From positions 1 through 8,020 of the forward strand of contig JASGMZ010000136.1 in the NCBI GenBank assembly GCA_030156305.1: a stretch of 8,020 nucleotides of DNA, given 5' to 3'. Of this stretch, positions 1 to 6,016 are shown in pieces. This stretch comes from Bacteroidales bacterium. Its GTDB lineage: Bacteria; Bacteroidota; Bacteroidia; Bacteroidales; UBA12077. The notes below the pieces were generated by a model. The model did not search any database, was not told where the DNA came from, and saw only the letters and a program-made list of their open reading frames with translations. Both the position numbers and the translations under genes were made by a program. Position 1 is the stretch's first letter. Each line of letters opens with the position of its first letter.

Positions 1-1958
1 AAAATTTCCAGGTTGTGGTTAGCTACCAGGCTGGTTAAATCGTATTTTAGCTCGTTAGCACGGATATTTCCCAGCTCGGGATCGGCCTTGCGGTAGTGCC
101 ATACGTATGAGTAGTTTTTTTCTTCTATGAATGTTCCCGGGGTACGATCCACATAGAACTCCAGAATAGGTTTGATGTTCTCCTTCCAGTCGATTTTCAT
201 TTTTTCAATCAGCTGCCAGTTCTTGTCGGGATTTTTTATCCAAACGCCATGTTCTACGATCAAGGTATATTTCTTCTTCTCGAACCATTTCGAGAAGGTA
301 TTTTTATCCCGTCCGCTAATCAGCACAATCTCATTGGCCGGGTCGGTGGCCAGGTTGTCCAGGATATTGTACAGGACATTATCCGGTGAGGCGTTGGACG
401 GTTTGTTTTTAAAGCTTACCAACGTACCATCATAATCGAGGAAAAGGATGCGCTTTTTGGCTTTTTGGTAAGCGCTGATGATACTTTTCTCAATAGGTGG
501 AGTGATCTTTTTAGCGATATATCTCTCTTTTTCCTGGTCTTGTTTTTCCAACGATTGTAAGAAGTCGGTAGCCCATTTATCAATATTATATCGTTTAAGC
601 CGGTTTTGCATAATGGTAATGCGTTCCACCTGTTCCTCTTCGGGCATCTCAATGGCTTGTTTCAGGGTGTCGGCAATCTCTTCGTAATTTTGGGGGTTAA
701 TAAGCAGGGCCTCGCTCATCTCTTTGGCTGCTCCGGCCATCTCGCTTAAAATTAACACTCCTTTTTTATCCACTTTCGAAGCCACAAATTCTTTGGCTAC
801 TAAGTTCATTCCATCGCGAATAGGGGTAAGGAGTGCTATTTCACACGATGAATAAAGGTCAATTAAATTATCGAATGGCATTGCGCGGTAAAAATACCAG
901 ATAGGCGACCAGGTGATGGTGGCAAATTTCCCGTTGATGCGGCCTACCAGCTCATCTATTTCGCTTTTCATTCGTTGATACTGGTCAACATTAGAGCGCG
1001 AAGGAACAGAAAGCATAACTAAGGTTACTTTCCCTTTGAATTGTGGGTATTTATCAAGGAAGTATTCAAAAGCCGATAGTCGTTTGGCTATGCCTTTGGT
1101 ATAATCCAGCCGGTCGATCGAAAGGATTAGCTTAATATCAGGCGAGTTGAGGATATGTTTATCCAGCTGTTGCTGGATATCCGATTTGTCGCGTATCGAC
1201 TTGCTATGGTGCTGAATAGCCGCATGGTGAAACTTGTCATAATCAATCCCCATGGGAAATGAGTCGGCTTTGGCAATACGGGTATTCATATTTATTTTAT
1301 TGAAATTAATTTCGAATCCCAGCAACCGCCGTACCGAACTAAAAAAGTGCCTTTCATAGTCGTAGGTGTGGAATCCAATCAGATCGGCACCCAGCAAGCC
1401 TTCAATGAGCTCCTTACGCCAGGGAACAAGCCTAAACACCTCGTATGAGGGGAAAGGAATATGCAGGAAAAAACCGATGGAAACATCCGGGCATTTATCC
1501 CGGATAAGCTTAGGTAATAACAATAACTGGTAATCATGAATCCATATCTTATCACCTTTTTCGCAATATTGAATGATTACCTCAGCAAACTTCTGGTTTA
1601 CCTTCAGGTAAGCCTCCCAATAGTCTTTTTTAAATTCAGCAAACTCGGTAAAATAATGAAATAGCGGCCAGATGGTTTTATTGCTAAAACCATAATAATA
1701 AAGATCAACTTCTTCTTTGGTTAAAGGGACTCCAATGCAATTTTCTTTTTTAACGGCCTCGTTCACTTTCTTATCCAACTCTTTCGATAAATCTTCTTTG
1801 GCTAGTCCTGTCCAGCCAATCCATGTGCTTTCGTAGGCTTTGTGTACCGATTTCATGCCGGTTGCCAACCCGCCAACGCTGGGTTGGATGTTTAGATTAT
1901 CATTTTCAATTTTAATATTTAAGGGAAGTCTGTTAGAAACAATGATTATTTTGCTCAT
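1..1958 (-). CDS. otsAB: Bifunctional trehalose-6-phosphate synthase/phosphatase (OtsA-OtsB fusion), 3' end beyond window
   Basis: This cytoplasmic enzyme joins UDP-glucose to glucose-6-phosphate (GT20 synthase half) and then dephosphorylates trehalose-6-phosphate (HAD phosphatase half). From the ATG at 1958 the frame stays open for 652 codons to the left edge. Synthase landmarks are SNRLP (residues 8-12), GGLATG (29-34), HDYQLLLLP (from 141), the phosphate-binding RLDYTKG (R283, K288) and DGMNLVAKEF (from 382), in the family's usual order. Phosphatase landmarks are FLDYDGTL with nucleophile D508 and D510, LISGRD (S548) and WHYRKADPE (from 620). Fused bacterial TPS-TPP proteins are usually about 730-740 residues, so roughly 80-90 residues are missing off the edge. 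No Shine-Dalgarno is visible before the ATG, as is normal in Bacteroidota. It is transcribed divergently from the GH15 gene, which suggests shared control of trehalose or alpha-glucan turnover. All motifs seen look intact. Confidence 0.96.
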   Translation of the reverse strand, partial: MSKIIIVSNRLPLNIKIENDNLNIQPSVGGLATGMKSVHKAYESTWIGWTGLAKEDLSKELDKKVNEAVKKENCIGVPLTKEEVDLYYYGFSNKTIWPLFHYFTEFAEFKKDYWEAYLKVNQKFAEVIIQYCEKGDKIWIHDYQLLLLPKLIRDKCPDVSIGFFLHIPFPSYEVFRLVPWRKELIEGLLGADLIGFHTYDYERHFFSSVRRLLGFEINFNKINMNTRIAKADSFPMGIDYDKFHHAAIQHHSKSIRDKSDIQQQLDKHILNSPDIKLILSIDRLDYTKGIAKRLSAFEYFLDKYPQFKGKVTLVMLSVPSRSNVDQYQRMKSEIDELVGRINGKFATITWSPIWYFYRAMPFDNLIDLYSSCEIALLTPIRDGMNLVAKEFVASKVDKKGVLILSEMAGAAKEMSEALLINPQNYEEIADTLKQAIEMPEEEQVERITIMQNRLKRYNIDKWATDFLQSLEKQDQEKERYIAKKITPPIEKSIISAYQKAKKRILFLDYDGTLVSFKNKPSNASPDNVLYNILDNLATDPANEIVLISGRDKNTFSKWFEKKKYTLIVEHGVWIKNPDKNWQLIEKMKIDWKENIKPILEFYVDRTPGTFIEEKNYSYVWHYRKADPELGNIRANELKYDLTSLVANHNLEI

Positions 1959-1998
1959 AGCTTTAGCTCTTTTTACACATTATTTTTTATAATGATGG

Positions 1999-2030
1999 CA
2001 TATATTACTATTTTTTTATTAAAAATCAAA
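1999..2030 (-). promoter_or_regulatory. Possible Bacteroidota-type promoter for otsAB
   Basis: On the minus strand, TTTG (2030-2027) is followed after 19 bases by TAATATAT (2007-2000), about 40 bases upstream of the otsAB start. The -33 box and spacing match the Bacteroidota primary-sigma form TTTG-N19-TAnnTTTG, but the -7 box keeps only the leading TA. The region is so AT-rich that chance matches are likely. Confidence 0.3.
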
Positions 2031-2065
2031 TTATTTATTAGAATTTTGTAACGCAATTAAAAAGT

Positions 2066-2240
2066 TAAATAGTGCGTGTCTATAAACTTGCAAAAATTTT
2101 TATAATATGTGTGTCTGTTTAGAAAGTGCAGTTGCAAGGCTTGCGAAGCCGCCAAAAACGCAGTTTACTTTTCGTAAATGAGTATTTTGGCTACAAGCGT
2201 AACGCTGTAAATGGTACTTTATGGACAGACACTAAATAGT
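2066..2240. mobile_element. MITE-like hairpin-rich repeat, copy A, with candidate 8-bp target duplication
   Basis: TAAATAGT occurs at 2066-2073 and again at 2233-2240, flanking 159 bp that has no open frame. The right end reads inward as GTGTCTGTCCATAAAGT. The left side has two related ends: GTGTCTATAAACTTGC (2076-2091) and GTGTCTGTTTAGAAAGT (2111-2127). Inside are three hairpins: GGCTT-gcg-AAGCC (2138-2150); a central one with arms 2151-2168 and 2174-2191 (GCCAAAA against TTTTGGC outside, GTTTAC against GTAAAT at the loop, loop TTTTC); and AGCG-taa-CGCT (2196-2206). A related inverted copy lies at the right end of the window. The size, terminal inverted repeats, direct repeats and lack of a gene suggest a non-autonomous element moved by a transposase elsewhere. 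The exact ends are uncertain: 2111-2232 is the alternative inner boundary. The element occupies most of the GH15 upstream region. Confidence 0.6.
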
Positions 2241-2247
2241 TTACTGT

Positions 2248-4062
2248 ATGGATAATTTGAATTACGGAGTTATTGGGAATTGTAAAAGTGCTGCACTGAT
2301 ATCAAAGTATGGTTCAATGGATTGGTGCTGTTTGCCCGAGTTTGACTCTACCTCAGTATTTGCCAAAATTTTAGATAAAGATATTGGTGGCAGTTTTGAG
2401 ATTTTAGTAGATGATGACTATGAGATTACCCAATCATATATTTATAAAACCAATATTCTGGTTACTAAATTTCATCGCGGAAACGACCGGTTTGAGGTAG
2501 TGGATTTTATGCCACGTTATCAAAGTGAGGAAAACGGCTACTACTCCCCGCCCGACGTGATCCGCTTTATCAAATACATTTCCGGGAAACCGGTTTTTCG
2601 TGTGAAATATGACCCTAAACTAGAATATGCCAAATATCCAACAAAAACCATCATTAATTCAAAATATATTAAAAGCTATACAAAAGATGGAAATTACAAC
2701 TCGGTGTATCTATACTCAAGTTTTGATTTTGAAGCTGTGGTAAATCAGCAGGAATTAACGCTTACTGAGGATGCTTATTTTTTGTTAAGCTATAACCAGA
2801 AAATTTTGGAACAAAATGTAGAACGGGCTTATTTGAAACTGGAGCGAACCAAAGTTTATTGGTTAAACTGGTCTGAGCGGACCAAAAGGTATAAAAAATA
2901 TAATGATGAGATTTTACGCAGTGCCCTTGTTTTAAAGCTGTTAAGTTACAATAAAACAGGCGCTGTTTTAGCGGCAGCTACCACTTCGTTGCCCGAAACG
3001 TTAGGCGAGATCCGTAACTGGGATTACCGTTTTTGCTGGATTCGAGATGCCTCAATGGTAATAAAAGTAATGACTAGTTTAGGGCATTATAATGTAGCAC
3101 GCAGGTATCTCAATTTTGTGATCGATATCATTCCCGATAAAGATGAGAAAATCCAGATAATGTATGGCATTAACCGGGAAAAGAAATTAACGGAAACCAT
3201 CCTGGATCATTTATCCGGATACGAACATTCGGCACCGGTACGCGTAGGAAACGATGCCTACCGTCAAAAACAGAACGATATTTACGGGATTTTGGTAGAT
3301 GTTATTTACCAGCATTTTAGTATTTACGATACATCGATGCAAAATAGCGAAGAGTTATGGACCATCGTACGAAGTATTGTTAAAATTGTGAAAGATAACT
3401 GGAAAAAACCCGATCGTGGAATTTGGGAGATACGAACCGAGTACCGGCATTTTACTTTTTCAAAAGTACTTTGCTGGGTAGCCGTTGATCGTGCGATCAA
3501 AATCGCTCGTCTGATTAATATGACCGAATATGTAAATAAATGGCGTGAATTGAGTGATGAGATTAAAAATAATATTCTTGAAAACGCCTGGAATGAAGAG
3601 ATTGGTGCTTTTACGCAATCGTACGAATCTACCGATCTGGATGCTTCAACGCTGCTCATGGAACCCTATGGTTTTATCGATGCTAAAGATCCAAAATATG
3701 TGAGCACGGTGAAAGTTACCCGTAAAAAGTTGTGTCGCAATGGATTGATGTATCGGTATAAAAATAAAGATGATTTTGGGAAACCATCATCATCATTTAC
3801 CATTTGTACCTTCTGGCTGATTAATAGTTTATATAAAATCGGCGAAAAAGATGAAGCAGAAAAACTATTTAAACAACTGCTTTCATACAGCAATCACCTG
3901 GGGCTGTTTAGCGAAGGTATCGATTTTGAAACCAAACGTTTGCTCGGTAATTTTCCACAGGCCTATTCGCATCTGGCATTAATCGAAACCGCCGAAAATA
4001 TTTCCGGAGGTTTACTTTCTAAAGAAGAAAAAATTATTGAGGCGATGCGATATACCGGTTAA
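2248..4062 (+). CDS. Glycoside hydrolase family 15 protein (glucoamylase/trehalase-like)
   Basis: This 604-residue protein hydrolyses alpha-glucosidic bonds with inversion; GH15 contains glucoamylases, dextranases and bacterial/archaeal trehalases. There is no signal peptide, so it should act in the cytoplasm. The N-terminus (YGVIGNCKSAALISKYGSMDW) is typical of the short bacterial GH15 group. An N-terminal beta-sandwich occupies about residues 1-230 and an (alpha/alpha)6 barrel the rest. Visible active-site motifs are RNWDYRFCWIRDAS (256-269), GIWEIR with likely general acid E394, LFSEGID with likely base E556, and NFPQAYSHLALIE (from 568). Length is normal for the group and the frame is intact. 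It is divergent from otsAB, which makes trehalase activity or trehalose/glycogen turnover plausible, but sequence alone cannot fix the substrate. The ATG at 2248 matches the family N-terminus; no ribosome-binding site is seen, and a repeat element ends 8 bp upstream. Confidence 0.93.
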   Translation: MDNLNYGVIGNCKSAALISKYGSMDWCCLPEFDSTSVFAKILDKDIGGSFEILVDDDYEITQSYIYKTNILVTKFHRGNDRFEVVDFMPRYQSEENGYYSPPDVIRFIKYISGKPVFRVKYDPKLEYAKYPTKTIINSKYIKSYTKDGNYNSVYLYSSFDFEAVVNQQELTLTEDAYFLLSYNQKILEQNVERAYLKLERTKVYWLNWSERTKRYKKYNDEILRSALVLKLLSYNKTGAVLAAATTSLPETLGEIRNWDYRFCWIRDASMVIKVMTSLGHYNVARRYLNFVIDIIPDKDEKIQIMYGINREKKLTETILDHLSGYEHSAPVRVGNDAYRQKQNDIYGILVDVIYQHFSIYDTSMQNSEELWTIVRSIVKIVKDNWKKPDRGIWEIRTEYRHFTFSKVLCWVAVDRAIKIARLINMTEYVNKWRELSDEIKNNILENAWNEEIGAFTQSYESTDLDASTLLMEPYGFIDAKDPKYVSTVKVTRKKLCRNGLMYRYKNKDDFGKPSSSFTICTFWLINSLYKIGEKDEAEKLFKQLLSYSNHLGLFSEGIDFETKRLLGNFPQAYSHLALIETAENISGGLLSKEEKIIEAMRYTG

Positions 4063-4126
4063 TATATCTTTTGGTCAAGTAATGGGCTCTTTTTTCTTTG
4101 TCGTTCTGTTAGCAGGACTAATTTAT
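4063..4126. other. Short spacer after GH15
   Basis: The convergent gap between the GH15 stop and the maturase fragment holds no clear terminator hairpin. The minus-strand frame of the fragment reads on past its stop for about 22 more codons (4126-4063 region) without recognisable motifs, which may be decayed coding sequence. Confidence 0.3.
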
Positions 4127-4252
4127 GTTAATTTCTTTTTCAGAAAATAAATCCTCAGAATTAATTCTGATAAAAGGCTTATTATAATATGCTATCCAAT
4201 CTATAACTTCGTTGGTGAATTGGGCCGCTTCTGTTGATAATATACAAATCAT
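4127..4252 (-). pseudogene. N-terminal fragment resembling an ATP-grasp peptide maturase (grasp-with-spasm type)
   Basis: From an ATG at 4252 there are 41 codons before a TAA. The peptide starts MICILSTEAAQFTNEVIDW and continues IAYYNKPFIRINSEDLFSGK. A start of the form 'hhhLS...d.sTneVIdWl.YY.k.FIRIN.ED' is what I recall for ATP-grasp enzymes that modify ribosomal peptides, especially the Bacteroidota grasp-with-spasm maturase (GwsG) and its relatives. Those proteins are over 300 residues, so this is only the first eighth; the central WyRR region, ATP-grasp lysines and metal ligands are all missing. It begins 8 bp after the end of the upstream pseudogene on the same strand, as in an operon. 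The family assignment rests on pattern memory, so a chance short frame cannot be excluded. Confidence 0.5.
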
Positions 4253-4259
4253 GCATCCA

Positions 4260-5172
4260 TTATTTATAGATCAAAATTTTTGCAGCCATCATTGCATTTC
4301 CAAATATTTCATTCCTACGAGTCGGACGTTGCCTCTTCCATACACCTTGATGATAATGCCAGGTAAGCCTTTCTCTATGTTTTTCATGAGACATTCCCAA
4401 AAAAACTTTTGGTATTTTTTCTTTGAATACTTTATTTTTAATGGTAATATAAGATTCTAACGGAGATCGGAAGGGAATCTCTCTAAAGCGACAAAAAAAC
4501 CGGATTTAGGAAATTCAATATTGTATTCTTTAATATCCACAACAACCCATTCTTCTCCTAATGAACCCGAGGCATAAATTGCTTTTGGAAGAAGCTCCTT
4601 ACCCGGACAATTATTAATACTATCCAAAACATATAAATGTACTCTAAACTTTTGATCAGGGCTTCCCTTGGTTTCTTATGTAATACTGAAGATTTTCTAT
4701 AATTCCGTATTGCTTTTTTTCATTAGGACTATAAACAGCCAATTGTTTGACGGTTTTATCCATATACCAACCCTCAGGAGGCTTTTTAAAAATTCTAAAT
4801 TTTTTGAGTTTTTTCCTTCTATATTTTTTGCAGGGAAAGTAACTTTTCTTAGCTCATAAAATTTTTCTTTAAGGATAATTTTATTTTGCTCCCTGTTCAC
4901 ATAATTCTTAATAGAAATTTTTTTTGTTTCATATCCCAGTCAGCTTATTTTTAAGGTGTCCGTTGTTTTAACTTCCCATAATTCGATGTAAAATGCACCA
5001 TCTTTCCAGGTTATTGTTCCTTTATCTCTAAATGTAATTTCAACATAAGGAATTGGATTCCCGGTTGAATCAACGATTATGCCTTTAATGTTATGGATGT
5101 TTTGGGCACTAAGAGAATGTGGAAAAATAATTAGAAGCAAAAAAAATAGTTGGTTTAATAAAAAAGTCTCAT
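4260..5172 (-). pseudogene. Degraded exported protein with carboxypeptidase-regulatory-like domain
   Basis: Reading across breaks recovers a protein of about 300 residues. It begins with a signal peptide (LFFLLLIIFPHSLSAQN), followed by a CarboxypepD_reg-like beta-sandwich domain (NIKGIIVDSTGNPIPYVEI ... LGYETKKI), and then a C-terminal part with KFRVHLYVLDS, EWVVVDIKEYNI and SGFFVALE. These phrases resemble Bacteroidota proteins annotated only as carboxypeptidase-like regulatory domain-containing. It ends NAMMAAKILIYK before TAA at 4260. The lesions I see are: an apparent one-base loss in the run at 5160-5165, separating ATG 5172 from the signal-peptide frame; an in-frame TGA at 4942-4940 where TGG (IS-W-LGYE) is expected; a one-base loss in the run at 4783-4787; a frame change near 4656 (one base gained or two lost); and a one-base loss near 4460. 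The separate open pieces (4940-5140, 4697-4900) are parts of this one gene. An alternative start is TTG 5140, which would remove only the first lesion. Confidence 0.8.
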
Positions 5173-5188
5173 AGTAAATGTAAATTAG

Positions 5189-5221
5189 CTAATGCTGGCA
5201 AGTAGAAGTTGCCAGCATTAG
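5189..5221. terminator. Perfect 13-bp inverted repeat, possible terminator or remnant element
   Basis: CTAATGCTGGCAA (5189-5201) pairs without mismatch with TTGCCAGCATTAG (5209-5221) around a 7-base loop. It lies between the toxin-antitoxin operon and the pseudogene. Neither side has a convincing T-run (the minus-strand exit is CTAATTTACATTT), so it is not a textbook intrinsic terminator. It may still end toxin transcription or act as an mRNA-stabilising hairpin. Confidence 0.5.
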
Positions 5222-5241
5222 AACCTTCGATTAAAAATCAG

Positions 5242-5319
5242 TTACCAGTCTGGTTTCATCTGTTCTATAGTGTCCAAATTAAATATATCTTTGTTGTGAT
5301 TTGTTTTTATTACCTTCTG
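5242..5319 (-). pseudogene. Orphan 25-codon C-terminal tail of an unknown small protein
   Basis: Downstream of the toxin stop, the minus strand has an open stretch of 25 codons ending DIFNLDTIEQMKPDW and TAA. It has no in-frame start of its own apart from an ATG five codons from the stop. Its composition is protein-like (acidic, ordered, ending in Trp). It sits upstream of the pseudogene and maturase-like fragment on the same strand, so it could be the tail of a small peptide gene of the same decayed locus. I do not recognise a family, and it could be a chance open frame. Confidence 0.2.
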
Positions 5320-5334
5320 TTATGCAGTTGTGCA

Positions 5335-5682
5335 TTATTCTACGTCAAAAATTATCATTAAATTTTCTTTCACCAAATTCATCAAGTCTTTTGGCAAATC
5401 ACCTACTTTATTAATCAAGCGGTTATTGTCAATTGCCCTAACCTGGTCAATCATAATATCACAGTCTTGTTGTAAATTTGCAGTTCCTTTCTTAAGGTGA
5501 ATTCTCAAAATGTCAGCCTCCTTTTTAATGTTAGTTGTTATAGGACAAATAATTGTTGAAGGATGTGGTATTTTATTAAGCAAATCTGTCTGAACTGCAA
5601 GAACCGGCCTTGTTTTACCAGGCTCCGTTCCTATCTGTGGATTCAAATCTGCAATCCAAATTTCAAACTGTTTAATCTGCAT
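5335..5682 (-). CDS. MazF/PemK-family toxin endoribonuclease
   Basis: This 115-residue protein is the length expected for MazF/PemK toxins, which cut mRNA in the cytoplasm at short sequence motifs and arrest growth when unneutralised. The family pattern is clear: FEIWIADLNPQIGTEPGKTRPVL at residues 6-28 with the catalytic arginine at R25 (GKTRPVL), IICPITTN with the catalytic threonine at T49 or T50, and DIMIDQVRAID at 75-85 forming the conserved dimer core strand. Its start overlaps the end of the antitoxin gene by 11 bp, so translation is likely coupled. The frame is intact with all key residues, so the toxin should be active. Cleavage specificity cannot be read from the sequence. Confidence 0.93.
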   Translation of the reverse strand: MQIKQFEIWIADLNPQIGTEPGKTRPVLAVQTDLLNKIPHPSTIICPITTNIKKEADILRIHLKKGTANLQQDCDIMIDQVRAIDNNRLINKVGDLPKDLMNLVKENLMIIFDVE

Positions 5683-5902
5683 AATCTATATCTTCAAATT
5701 CTTTAAGTACGGATATTGAATCCATTTTAACTAATTCTGATTCTTTTTTAAGTTTTTTCTCAAGAATCATTCTTTTCTGGATACGGTTGTAATATTCTAA
5801 TGCTTCGTTAATATATCTGTTACGAGGCTTTTTAATCCTAGAAAGAATTTTTTCTGTTTCTCCAAAGATTGAATCGTCAATTTTTAATGATACTGTTTTC
5901 AT
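5672..5902 (-). CDS. Ribbon-helix-helix antitoxin of the MazF-type toxin
   Basis: This 76-residue protein precedes and overlaps the toxin gene, in the usual antitoxin-first order. The N-terminus MKTVSLKIDDSIFGETEKI is a ribbon-helix-helix start: the short strand TVSLKID inserts into the DNA groove, and helices follow to about residue 45 (RYINEALEYYNR). The C-terminal part is a charged, probably flexible tail (KKLKKESELVKMDS ... FEDIDYAD) that would wrap the toxin. Such proteins bind the toxin and repress their own operon, and a palindrome lies directly upstream. ATG 5902 is chosen because it starts the conserved strand; the other nearby ATG at 5907 is out of frame. Confidence 0.88.
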   Translation of the reverse strand: MKTVSLKIDDSIFGETEKILSRIKKPRNRYINEALEYYNRIQKRMILEKKLKKESELVKMDSISVLKEFEDIDYAD

Positions 5903-5910
5903 AGCATGAA

Positions 5911-5951
5911 ATTTATACCGTAAAGGTATATATTTTTAGTATATTAATCAA
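5911..5951 (-). promoter_or_regulatory. Toxin-antitoxin promoter with overlapping operator palindrome
   Basis: On the minus strand, TTG (5951-5949) is followed after 20 bases by TACCTTTA (5928-5921), close to the Bacteroidota -7 box TAnnTTTG. The same place carries the inverted repeat TATACC-N5-GGTATA (5914-5930), which extends to 9-bp arms with one mismatch (5911-5933). A palindrome over the -7 box is where a ribbon-helix-helix antitoxin would bind to repress its own operon. The leader to ATG 5902 would be only about a dozen bases. Confidence 0.6.
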
Positions 5952-6016
5952 GTATGTATAAATATGCTTTTTTATAATTTCTAAAATCCGAAAGTTAATT
6001 TAGTTTGTAAAATCAT

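Noticed and set aside
172..687. Open frames overlapping the 3' part of otsAB on both strands
   Set aside because: The otsAB frame carries all the catalytic motifs of the phosphatase half; the other frames are out-of-frame or antisense shadows of it.
2048..2059. GTAACGCAATTA, similar to the GTAACGC core of the hairpin repeats
   Set aside because: Only the short core matches; the flanks show none of the hairpins or other cores, so it is not counted as a third repeat copy.
4155..4170. 16-bp perfect palindrome TCAGAATTAATTCTGA, a possible operator or terminator
   Set aside because: It has no loop or T-run and lies in the codons of the maturase-like fragment (RINSED), so chance in AT-rich coding sequence is the simpler reading.
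4212..4859. Plus-strand open frames at 4212-4460 and 4668-4859
   Set aside because: They lie opposite the decayed minus-strand gene, show no protein-like pattern, and the minus strand gives a coherent protein across the same bases.
5322..5335. Small hairpin ATGCA-caac-TGCAT at the toxin stop codon
   Set aside because: A five-pair AT-rich stem without a T-run is too weak to call as a terminator.
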